A stretch of 55,223 nt of DNA from Desulfuromonadales bacterium (GTDB lineage Bacteria > Desulfobacterota > Desulfuromonadia > Desulfuromonadales > UBA2294): assembly GCA_014859615.1 (NCBI GenBank), contig JACUTX010000001.1:1-55223 (forward strand), read 5' to 3'. Under the pieces are notes generated by a model. It searched no databases. It saw only the letters and a program-made list of their open reading frames with translations, and was not told where the DNA came from. The position numbers and the translations under genes are program-made. Positions 30,301-38,032 of this stretch are shown piece after piece. Numbering within the stretch: the stretch's first letter is position 1; the number at the start of each line of letters is the position of its first letter.

Positions 30301-32187
30301 ATGCGCAAAGAGACCTTCAATATTCTGCTGGTCGAAGGGGTGGATGGACGGCACGCGGAGCTCGCGAACTATCTGCGCTGCGACGGCTACCAGGTCGAAC
30401 GTCTGACCAATTATGCACTGCACCCTTTTGCACAGCACAAAAACAACCCGCAACTGATTCTGCTTGATCTCGCGGTGCTGGCGGGTTCGTCGCTGCAGGA
30501 TCAATTCAGCGCCCTTTCACGACTGACCGGAAAGGCTAAAATTCCGGTCGTTATTCTCGCCCCTGATGCCACTTTTGAATTTGAGCTGCTCGATGTCTAC
30601 GATTACCTCTCTGAGCCGATCGACCTTTTTCGATTAGAGGCTGACATTGAAAGAGTGATCTCTTCACCGCCGATCCAGCCTGGTCTGATCACCCCCGGCG
30701 AGGCGGATCTGGAGCTGTTTCGTACCTTTATTGATCAACACTCCGGGCTGCATTTTTCGCAGCGCAACTCCCGCATTCTGCATCAAGGGCTGCATCGACG
30801 AATGTGCGCAGTCGGGGTCGAAAACTTTTCCGCCTACTACGATTACCTGCTGCGCTACTCTGAAAGTCGCAATGAACTGAAAAAATTGCTCACTTTGTTG
30901 ACGGTTGGTGAAACCAGTTTTTTTCGCTACAGTAACCAGCGCGAAGCCTTTGTTAAACATCTGATCCCCGATTTGATCAAGCAACGGCGCCACACCCGCA
31001 GTCTGAGAATCTGGTCGGCAGGGTGTTCAACCGGCGAAGAGCCGTACGGTGTTGCCATTCTTCTGGCCGAGCAGTTTCCTCAGCTTGCTGGCTGGAAGAT
31101 CGAGATTCTGGCGACGGACATCAATAAACGCTCACTGCGCGTTGCACGCGAAGGGATTTACGGTAAACGGGCGGTACGATTAGTCGAAAAAAACTATCTG
31201 GAAAAATATTTTAAACAGGTTGGTGATTTATCTGTGGTCAATCCAGAGATCAAGCGCCGTGTCCGTTTTGAGTATCTGAATCTCAAGGACGACCTGTTTC
31301 CGTCGCGAGCAGATAAAGGGGGTGGAATTGACCTTGTTTTCTGCCGTAATGTGATGATCTATTTTGAGACGGAGACGATGCGGCAGATCGTCGACCGGTT
31401 TGCCGACTGTCTCAATCCGGGCGGTTATCTGCTGCTCGGACATTCCGAAACCTTGCAGAATATCAGTGAACGGTTCAAGCGTCAGCAGTATGAGCGTGCT
31501 TTTCTTTACCAGTTGCCGCCGGAGAGGGATGCACAAAAAGAGACAGCGGTCTCTCGGACGTCTTCTGCTTCTGTCCCCCTTGTAAAAGAGCGCGAAAAAG
31601 CCGATCAACGCCGGGACCTTCCAGAGAAAAAGGCGGCAAACTCCCCCCTCGACCCGATCAGGGCGATGTCTCAGAAAAAAGATTTTGCCGAGCAACTGTA
31701 CCAAGAGGCCAAAAGAGCTTTTAATCATGAGGAGTTTGCCGCAGCGGAAGAGGCCTACTCCTCGGTTCTCAAGCTTTTTCCGGAGCATCTCGGAGCGTTG
31801 ATCGGCAAAGGTCTCAGCAGTGCCAACTGTAAAGAGTACGATGCCGCCCGTGAGCTGTGCGACCAGGCGGAAAAAGTAGATGATCTCTGCCCCGACCTCT
31901 ATTTTATTCGCGGGATGATTTCCGACATGGAGTCGAAGCCAGCCGAAGCTGTTGTCCAGTACCAGAAGGTTCTCTGGCTCGACCCCTGCTTCATTGTCGC
32001 TCACTACGCTCTGTCGCGTCTTTATCGACAGGGGGGGGATCTGTCTTCCGCCCGACGGGCACTGCTCAATACGATTCGTTGTCTGGAAAAAATGTCCCCT
32101 TCGACCCGGGTTCACTTTTCCGGCGGGATGACCCGCGAGGTTTTTCTGGAGCTCTGTCGCAACGATCTCGACACTTTTGCCGATTAG
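30301..32187 (+). CDS. cheR: CheR methyltransferase with N-terminal pseudo-receiver and C-terminal TPR
   Basis: This 628-aa protein has three parts. Residues 5 to about 118 form a receiver-like fold (FNILLVEGVDGRHAELANYL, LILLDLAVLAG). The acidic cluster is altered to EGVD, and the conserved Lys before Pro is Glu in YDYLSEPIDLF, so phosphorylation is doubtful. Residues about 133-400 form the CheR methyltransferase: SAM motif IWSAGCSTGEEPYGVAILLA, ILATDINKRSLRVAREGIY, IDLVFCRNVMIYF. Residues about 460-610 are TPR repeats (AKRAFNHEEFAAAEEAYSSV). CheR-TPR is typical of Wsp/ACF-like systems. The start is poorly placed relative to GGAGGGGG, about 20 bases upstream. Confidence 0.92.
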   Translation: MRKETFNILLVEGVDGRHAELANYLRCDGYQVERLTNYALHPFAQHKNNPQLILLDLAVLAGSSLQDQFSALSRLTGKAKIPVVILAPDATFEFELLDVYDYLSEPIDLFRLEADIERVISSPPIQPGLITPGEADLELFRTFIDQHSGLHFSQRNSRILHQGLHRRMCAVGVENFSAYYDYLLRYSESRNELKKLLTLLTVGETSFFRYSNQREAFVKHLIPDLIKQRRHTRSLRIWSAGCSTGEEPYGVAILLAEQFPQLAGWKIEILATDINKRSLRVAREGIYGKRAVRLVEKNYLEKYFKQVGDLSVVNPEIKRRVRFEYLNLKDDLFPSRADKGGGIDLVFCRNVMIYFETETMRQIVDRFADCLNPGGYLLLGHSETLQNISERFKRQQYERAFLYQLPPERDAQKETAVSRTSSASVPLVKEREKADQRRDLPEKKAANSPLDPIRAMSQKKDFAEQLYQEAKRAFNHEEFAAAEEAYSSVLKLFPEHLGALIGKGLSSANCKEYDAARELCDQAEKVDDLCPDLYFIRGMISDMESKPAEAVVQYQKVLWLDPCFIVAHYALSRLYRQGGDLSSARRALLNTIRCLEKMSPSTRVHFSGGMTREVFLELCRNDLDTFAD

Positions 32188-32434
32188 AGTTTCACAAATA
32201 ACCGGAAAATTTATTAACTCCTGTTTTGTTCTCCTTTTATTTTTAAATAATCGAGCTGGTGTTGTTGAGCTGAAAACAGATCAATATGCTGAAAGATTTG
32301 ATATTTTTCATTTGACTATAAATAGAACAGTGTTTAGTTTTAAGGTATAATTATTTTATGGATTTTTGCAAAGGAGGTTGCGGGGGCGCTTCCTGTATGG
32401 TCTTTCGGCGCAAATGCCTAAAAGGGAGGCGCAA
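32188..32434 (+). promoter_or_regulatory. AT-rich leader of the chemosensory operon, probable promoter
   Basis: The 247 bases between cheR and the response regulator are strikingly AT-rich from 32200 to 32365. They contain a perfect -10 hexamer, TATAAT, at 32346-32351, but no clear -35 at normal spacing (a TTGACT at 32312 is 28 bases away). An unused AGGAGG (32372-32377) lies 58 bases before the next start. A separate promoter for the second part of the cluster is likely; its sigma class is open. Confidence 0.5.
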
Positions 32435-32815
32435 ATGAAAAAGAAAACATGTCTTGTCGTTGATGATAGTCCGCTGGTTCTGGCTATGGTTACCGACGCT
32501 TTGGAGGCGGCCGGTTTCGATGTTGTTGCCACCGATTTCGGAATCGAAGCCAACCAGATCATCTACCGTACTCCTCCACCGGATATTATCCTGCTCGATG
32601 TGATGATGCCGCTGCTCAGCGGTGATCAAAAAGTGAAACTGATCAAGGAGCGGGAACGGAGTAAAAATATCCCGATTCTGTTGATCTCCTCCAAGGAGAA
32701 GGGTGAACTCGAAGAGTTAACCCGAACATCGGGTGCAAACGGCTACATTCAAAAGCCGTTTGATGCGGCAACACTGGTGCGCGCTGTACAGGCCGCTCTG
32801 GATAAGCAGGGATGA
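32435..32815 (+). CDS. Single-domain response regulator (CheY-like)
   Basis: From ATG 32435 (GGGAGG at 32424-32429) the protein has 126 residues and is a bare receiver domain. It carries the acidic pocket Asp10/Asp11 (CLVVDDSPLV), the phospho-acceptor Asp55 in IILLDVMMPLLSG, and Lys in NGYIQKPFD. No output domain is attached. It probably receives phosphate from the CheA of this cluster, acting either as signal output or as a phosphate sink. Its stop overlaps the cheW start (ATGA). Confidence 0.9.
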   Translation: MKKKTCLVVDDSPLVLAMVTDALEAAGFDVVATDFGIEANQIIYRTPPPDIILLDVMMPLLSGDQKVKLIKERERSKNIPILLISSKEKGELEELTRTSGANGYIQKPFDAATLVRAVQAALDKQG

Positions 32816-33378
32816 CTATGGAATCAGGGCGCGACAGTTACGATATCAAACAAATTCTTAACGAGATGCGCAGTGAATACTGGCAGGCTCTGGAAGAGGT
32901 CGAGGTCGACCAGTCGACCGAGACGGCGGAGTATGTTCTGGTTCGAATTCATAGCGATCTGTTTGCTCTGGAAGTACAGAGCTGCCGTGAGGTTTTACGT
33001 CTGCCGCGGATTGTAAAAGTCCCCCGGGCTGGCAAGCAGATCCTCGGCATCATTAATATCCGCGGTGAAATTATTGCTGTGACCGATTTGCGACCAGCTC
33101 TCGATTATCCTGCGCATTTACAGCAGGAGAAGACCCGGTTGGTGGTCGTGCGGGCGGCCGGGCTGACGACTGCTCTGCTGGTTGATCGGGTAGAGGGGAT
33201 AGTGAGATTCGATGCCGGGGCGATCGAAACCTTGACTGACGGTTTAAGTGGTGCGCGGCGGGATATGGTGGGCGGGCAGATCGTCTATAAAGAAGAGATG
33301 GTTGTTCTGCTCGATCTGGAAAAGATGTTTGGCAGTCAGGAGTTTGTTATCGACCAGAAAGAGGAACAATCCTTTTAG
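32812..33378 (+). CDS. cheW: CheW-like coupling protein
   Basis: This 188-aa protein has a CheW domain at about residues 40-175: EYVLVRIHSDLFALEVQSCR, LRLPRIVKVPRAGKQILGII, NIRGEIIAVTDLRPAL, ALLVDRVEGIVRF. A charged N-terminal extension of about 40 residues is not part of the fold. It links the CheA kinase to the two chemoreceptors encoded directly downstream. The start overlaps the response regulator stop. Confidence 0.92.
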   Translation: MTMESGRDSYDIKQILNEMRSEYWQALEEVEVDQSTETAEYVLVRIHSDLFALEVQSCREVLRLPRIVKVPRAGKQILGIINIRGEIIAVTDLRPALDYPAHLQQEKTRLVVVRAAGLTTALLVDRVEGIVRFDAGAIETLTDGLSGARRDMVGGQIVYKEEMVVLLDLEKMFGSQEFVIDQKEEQSF

Positions 33379-33413
33379 TCTCTCCCCGGTCATACCGTTA
33401 CCAAAAGCGATGT

Positions 33414-35260
33414 GAGGTAGTTATGTTTGATCTGATCAAGAATCGCATCACCGCAAAGATCGTTGTATCGCTGGTTGTGATCCTGGCGGTAATCATGTCG
33501 ATATCGACGGTTGTTCTGGTGGAACGCCGGGCCAGCGTACTGCGGGAGCAGTTGCTGGTCAAAGCGAAAGGGCTGGCGCTGCTCGGAGCCCAGACCATGA
33601 GCCTGGTGCTGGAGAATGCCCTCGCCGCCGGTCAATTCAGCGAAGCAGAGCTGTTTGACACCGATTATCAAAAGATCGAGAGCGGCGAACTGGCCGGCTC
33701 TGCGATCCCGAAATATTCGACCCCCTACGACCGCTATCTCGATAACCGGATCACAACGTTTCAGGATTCGATCCTGAATGAAGATCCGATGGTGGTCTTC
33801 GCCGTACTGGTTGATCGCAACGGCTACCTGCCGACGCACAACAGCAGGTACAGTCAGCCGCTGACCGGCGACTCCGAAAAAGATAAAAATGACAACCGGA
33901 CCAAGCGGATCTTCAATGATCCGGTCGGCCTCAAAGCCGCCCAATTCACCGGCGACGACAAAAACAACTATCTGCATCAGGAGTATCCCCGCGATACCGG
34001 TGAGATGATGTGGGATGTTTCCGCCCCGGTCAATGTCAACGGCCAGCACTGGGGTGGATTCCGTATCGGCTTCTCCATGCAGCAGACCGAAGCCGCGATC
34101 GCCGATCTGCGCAGCGATGTGCTCTGGATGATGGGTCTGTTTCTGATTGTGGCCGTACTGACCATATCGGTGATTGTCAGTCTGCTGCTCAAACCGCTGC
34201 GGCGGGTGACAGCCGCCGCCAATCGACTCGCCGACGGCAGCCTGGATGAGACGATCGACCAGATCGGCAGTGACGAAGTCGGCCAGCTGGCTGTGGCCTT
34301 CAACCGGATGTCACAGGTGATCGTCGGTAATCTGCGCGAACAGATCGGCAAGAGCGACCAGATGGTCCTCAGCGTCCGCGAAGCGATCCGGCAACTCTCG
34401 GGGAGTGCCAGCGGGATCATGGCGATCGCCGCCCAACAATCTTCCGGCTCGACCGAGCAGGCGACGGCGGTCCAGCAGGCGACCACCACTTCCGAAGAGA
34501 TAGCCGTTACGGCCCGACAGGTGGCAGAGAATTCAGAACGGGTCGAAGCGATGGCCCAGACCGCCGGAGCGGCCAGCGTCAGCGGCAAGGAAGCGGTCGG
34601 CGATGCTATCTCAGGGATGTTGTCCCTGCGCGAGCAGGTTCAATCGATCGCCGAAGCGATGCTGGAGCTGGGCGAAGACTCACAAAAGATCGGCGGCATC
34701 GTTGATATTATCGACGAGATCTCCGACCAGACCAACCTGCTGTCGCTGAATGCGGCGATCGAAGCGGCCGGGGCCGGTGAAGCCGGGAAGCGGTTTTCTG
34801 TCGTTGCCAATGAAGTCAAACGGCTGGCGGAGCGGACGGTCGATGCGACCGGACAGATCAAGGCGTTGATCGGACAGATTCAGAAAGCGACCAATGCGAC
34901 GATCATGCTGACCGAAGACGGCACCAAAGGGGTCGATGCGGCGAGTGAGCTGGTCACCCGGGTCTCGATCGAACTCGACAACATCAACCGCTCCGTCGGC
35001 GAGACGCAGGCCGCTGCCGGTGAGATTAAACTGAGTACGCAACAGCAGACGACCGCAAGCGAGCAGATGGTCGAAACGATCGCCGAAGTGCGCGACGTGG
35101 CGATGCAGGTCGCTGAGAGCGCCCATGAGACGACGCAGGCGATCGGCGAACTGACCAGCCTCGCCGAGCGGCTCAAGGTGATGGTTGAAGACGATCTGCA
35201 GGCAAAAGGGAAAACCCAGACCCTGGCGGGGGCAAAGCTTCTGGAAACAGTGCTCAATGA
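33414..35260 (+). repeat. Tandem duplication, copy 1 (identical 1847 bases)
   Basis: This segment is repeated at 35715-37561 with an offset of 2301 bases and no difference that I could find by comparing all reading frames. It starts at GAGGTAGTT, including the ribosome-binding site, and ends at a synonymous C/T change at 35261 / 37562. Confidence 0.95.
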
Positions 35261-35696
35261 CGCCCTGAACAGCGGCACCTTCAGCCTTGATCAGCTGTTT
35301 GACGAGAATTATGTGCCGATCCCGCACACCGATCCACAGAAATATCACACGGTTTATGATCGCTATCTCGATGAGCGGATCACCGGTATCCTCGACGGTT
35401 TTCTCGATAACAAGATGGTCGCCTATGCGGTGTTGGCGGATCGCAACGGTTATGTCCCGACCCACAACAGCAAATACAGCCACCCCTCGACCGGCAATTA
35501 CGAGATCGATGTTGCGCAAAGCAGGCAGAAGCGGATCTTTGATCATGAGGTCGGTATCAAGGCGGCGCGCAACACCGGTGATGTCCTGATGCAGGTTTAT
35601 GAACGGGATACGGGCGAGAAGATGTGGGATATATCAGCTCCGGTCACCGTTCAGGGGAGACACTGGGGCGGGTTTCGTATCGGTTATTACATGTAG
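33423..35696 (+). CDS. Methyl-accepting chemotaxis protein A of a tandem pair, sensors at both ends
   Basis: This 757-aa receptor has TM1 at about 13-33 and an extracytoplasmic sensor at about 34-230 (PYDRYLDNRITTFQDSIL, LVDRNGYLPTHNSRYSQPLT, GQHWGGFRIGFSM). TM2 lies at about 233-256 and HAMP at about 257-310. The signalling domain with tip EISDQTNLLSLNAAIEAAGA spans about 330-585. After it, and with no further membrane helix, a second copy of the sensor fold follows at about 598-757 (YDRYLDERITGILDGFL, ADRNGYVPTHNSKYSHPSTG, GRHWGGFRIGYYM). The usual IEAARAGE Arg is Gly. No CxxCH heme motif is present in either sensor. The family is Cache/PAS-like by pattern only. Residues 1-616 are identical to the next receptor. 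Confidence 0.93.
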   Translation: MFDLIKNRITAKIVVSLVVILAVIMSISTVVLVERRASVLREQLLVKAKGLALLGAQTMSLVLENALAAGQFSEAELFDTDYQKIESGELAGSAIPKYSTPYDRYLDNRITTFQDSILNEDPMVVFAVLVDRNGYLPTHNSRYSQPLTGDSEKDKNDNRTKRIFNDPVGLKAAQFTGDDKNNYLHQEYPRDTGEMMWDVSAPVNVNGQHWGGFRIGFSMQQTEAAIADLRSDVLWMMGLFLIVAVLTISVIVSLLLKPLRRVTAAANRLADGSLDETIDQIGSDEVGQLAVAFNRMSQVIVGNLREQIGKSDQMVLSVREAIRQLSGSASGIMAIAAQQSSGSTEQATAVQQATTTSEEIAVTARQVAENSERVEAMAQTAGAASVSGKEAVGDAISGMLSLREQVQSIAEAMLELGEDSQKIGGIVDIIDEISDQTNLLSLNAAIEAAGAGEAGKRFSVVANEVKRLAERTVDATGQIKALIGQIQKATNATIMLTEDGTKGVDAASELVTRVSIELDNINRSVGETQAAAGEIKLSTQQQTTASEQMVETIAEVRDVAMQVAESAHETTQAIGELTSLAERLKVMVEDDLQAKGKTQTLAGAKLLETVLNDALNSGTFSLDQLFDENYVPIPHTDPQKYHTVYDRYLDERITGILDGFLDNKMVAYAVLADRNGYVPTHNSKYSHPSTGNYEIDVAQSRQKRIFDHEVGIKAARNTGDVLMQVYERDTGEKMWDISAPVTVQGRHWGGFRIGYYM

Positions 35697-35714
35697 GGAT
35701 CAGCTTTTGAAAAA

Positions 35715-37561
35715 GAGGTAGTTATGTTTGATCTGATCAAGAATCGCATCACCGCAAAGATCGTTGTATCGCTGGTTGTGATCCTGGCGGTAATCATGTC
35801 GATATCGACGGTTGTTCTGGTGGAACGCCGGGCCAGCGTACTGCGGGAGCAGTTGCTGGTCAAAGCGAAAGGGCTGGCGCTGCTCGGAGCCCAGACCATG
35901 AGCCTGGTGCTGGAGAATGCCCTCGCCGCCGGTCAATTCAGCGAAGCAGAGCTGTTTGACACCGATTATCAAAAGATCGAGAGCGGCGAACTGGCCGGCT
36001 CTGCGATCCCGAAATATTCGACCCCCTACGACCGCTATCTCGATAACCGGATCACAACGTTTCAGGATTCGATCCTGAATGAAGATCCGATGGTGGTCTT
36101 CGCCGTACTGGTTGATCGCAACGGCTACCTGCCGACGCACAACAGCAGGTACAGTCAGCCGCTGACCGGCGACTCCGAAAAAGATAAAAATGACAACCGG
36201 ACCAAGCGGATCTTCAATGATCCGGTCGGCCTCAAAGCCGCCCAATTCACCGGCGACGACAAAAACAACTATCTGCATCAGGAGTATCCCCGCGATACCG
36301 GTGAGATGATGTGGGATGTTTCCGCCCCGGTCAATGTCAACGGCCAGCACTGGGGTGGATTCCGTATCGGCTTCTCCATGCAGCAGACCGAAGCCGCGAT
36401 CGCCGATCTGCGCAGCGATGTGCTCTGGATGATGGGTCTGTTTCTGATTGTGGCCGTACTGACCATATCGGTGATTGTCAGTCTGCTGCTCAAACCGCTG
36501 CGGCGGGTGACAGCCGCCGCCAATCGACTCGCCGACGGCAGCCTGGATGAGACGATCGACCAGATCGGCAGTGACGAAGTCGGCCAGCTGGCTGTGGCCT
36601 TCAACCGGATGTCACAGGTGATCGTCGGTAATCTGCGCGAACAGATCGGCAAGAGCGACCAGATGGTCCTCAGCGTCCGCGAAGCGATCCGGCAACTCTC
36701 GGGGAGTGCCAGCGGGATCATGGCGATCGCCGCCCAACAATCTTCCGGCTCGACCGAGCAGGCGACGGCGGTCCAGCAGGCGACCACCACTTCCGAAGAG
36801 ATAGCCGTTACGGCCCGACAGGTGGCAGAGAATTCAGAACGGGTCGAAGCGATGGCCCAGACCGCCGGAGCGGCCAGCGTCAGCGGCAAGGAAGCGGTCG
36901 GCGATGCTATCTCAGGGATGTTGTCCCTGCGCGAGCAGGTTCAATCGATCGCCGAAGCGATGCTGGAGCTGGGCGAAGACTCACAAAAGATCGGCGGCAT
37001 CGTTGATATTATCGACGAGATCTCCGACCAGACCAACCTGCTGTCGCTGAATGCGGCGATCGAAGCGGCCGGGGCCGGTGAAGCCGGGAAGCGGTTTTCT
37101 GTCGTTGCCAATGAAGTCAAACGGCTGGCGGAGCGGACGGTCGATGCGACCGGACAGATCAAGGCGTTGATCGGACAGATTCAGAAAGCGACCAATGCGA
37201 CGATCATGCTGACCGAAGACGGCACCAAAGGGGTCGATGCGGCGAGTGAGCTGGTCACCCGGGTCTCGATCGAACTCGACAACATCAACCGCTCCGTCGG
37301 CGAGACGCAGGCCGCTGCCGGTGAGATTAAACTGAGTACGCAACAGCAGACGACCGCAAGCGAGCAGATGGTCGAAACGATCGCCGAAGTGCGCGACGTG
37401 GCGATGCAGGTCGCTGAGAGCGCCCATGAGACGACGCAGGCGATCGGCGAACTGACCAGCCTCGCCGAGCGGCTCAAGGTGATGGTTGAAGACGATCTGC
37501 AGGCAAAAGGGAAAACCCAGACCCTGGCGGGGGCAAAGCTTCTGGAAACAGTGCTCAATGA
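35715..37561 (+). repeat. Tandem duplication, copy 2 (identical 1847 bases)
   Basis: Second copy of 33414-35260. It covers the ribosome-binding site, N-terminal sensor, both membrane helices, HAMP, the whole signalling domain and the first residues of the C-terminal sensor. The identity implies a very recent duplication or ongoing gene conversion. Confidence 0.95.
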
Positions 37562-38024
37562 TGCCCTGAACCGCGGCACCTTCAGCCTCGATCAGTTGTT
37601 TGACGAGAATTACGTGCCGATCCCGCACACCGATCCACAGAAATATCACACGGTTTACGATCGCTATCTCGATGAGCGGATCACCGGTATCCTCGACGGT
37701 TTTCTCGCTGATCCGATGGCGGTCTTCGCCGTACTGGTCGACCGTAACGGCTATCTGCCGACTCACAACAGCAAGTACAGCCAGCCGTTGACCGGTAATC
37801 TGGATCACGATCGAGACTGGAATCGGGGCAAACGGCTCTTCAACGATCCGGTCGGGATCAAGGCGGCGCGCAACACCGGTGATGTTCTGCTGCAGGTTTA
37901 TGAACGGGATACGGGCGAGAAGATGTTGGATATATCAGCACCGGTCGTCGTACAGGGGAGACATTGGGGCGGGTTCCGTATCGGCTATTGTCTGGATGAA
38001 TCCACTGTAACGAAAAAAAGCTAG
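35724..38024 (+). CDS. Methyl-accepting chemotaxis protein B of the tandem pair, variant C-terminal sensor
   Basis: This 766-aa receptor is identical to receptor A through residue 616. In the C-terminal cytoplasmic sensor the flanks stay nearly identical. Residues 662-709 differ at 22 of 48 positions by my count, without length change: DPMAVFAVLVDRNGYLPTHN here against NKMVAYAVLADRNGYVPTHN there, then QPLTGNLDHDRDWNRGKRLF against HPSTGNYEIDVAQSRQKRIF. It ends with an extra nine residues (CLDESTVTKKS in place of YM). The core here resembles the N-terminal sensor more closely than receptor A's core does. It is followed eight bases later by cheA. Confidence 0.93.
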   Translation: MFDLIKNRITAKIVVSLVVILAVIMSISTVVLVERRASVLREQLLVKAKGLALLGAQTMSLVLENALAAGQFSEAELFDTDYQKIESGELAGSAIPKYSTPYDRYLDNRITTFQDSILNEDPMVVFAVLVDRNGYLPTHNSRYSQPLTGDSEKDKNDNRTKRIFNDPVGLKAAQFTGDDKNNYLHQEYPRDTGEMMWDVSAPVNVNGQHWGGFRIGFSMQQTEAAIADLRSDVLWMMGLFLIVAVLTISVIVSLLLKPLRRVTAAANRLADGSLDETIDQIGSDEVGQLAVAFNRMSQVIVGNLREQIGKSDQMVLSVREAIRQLSGSASGIMAIAAQQSSGSTEQATAVQQATTTSEEIAVTARQVAENSERVEAMAQTAGAASVSGKEAVGDAISGMLSLREQVQSIAEAMLELGEDSQKIGGIVDIIDEISDQTNLLSLNAAIEAAGAGEAGKRFSVVANEVKRLAERTVDATGQIKALIGQIQKATNATIMLTEDGTKGVDAASELVTRVSIELDNINRSVGETQAAAGEIKLSTQQQTTASEQMVETIAEVRDVAMQVAESAHETTQAIGELTSLAERLKVMVEDDLQAKGKTQTLAGAKLLETVLNDALNRGTFSLDQLFDENYVPIPHTDPQKYHTVYDRYLDERITGILDGFLADPMAVFAVLVDRNGYLPTHNSKYSQPLTGNLDHDRDWNRGKRLFNDPVGIKAARNTGDVLLQVYERDTGEKMLDISAPVVVQGRHWGGFRIGYCLDESTVTKKS

Positions 38025-38032
38025 GGGACGCC

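Noticed and set aside
28866..30320. Minus-strand open frame of 484 codons opposite glnS
   Set aside because: It is fully antisense to a clear glutaminyl-tRNA synthetase, shows no domain and has no ribosome-binding site.
32366..32434. c-di-GMP (GEMM) riboswitch in the leader of the response-regulator gene
   Set aside because: The conserved GEMM blocks are not present; only purine-rich runs and GCGCAAA are shared by chance.
33390..34049. Repeated minus-strand frames inside both chemoreceptor copies (also 35700-36350)
   Set aside because: They occur twice only because the underlying DNA is duplicated; the peptides have no domain.
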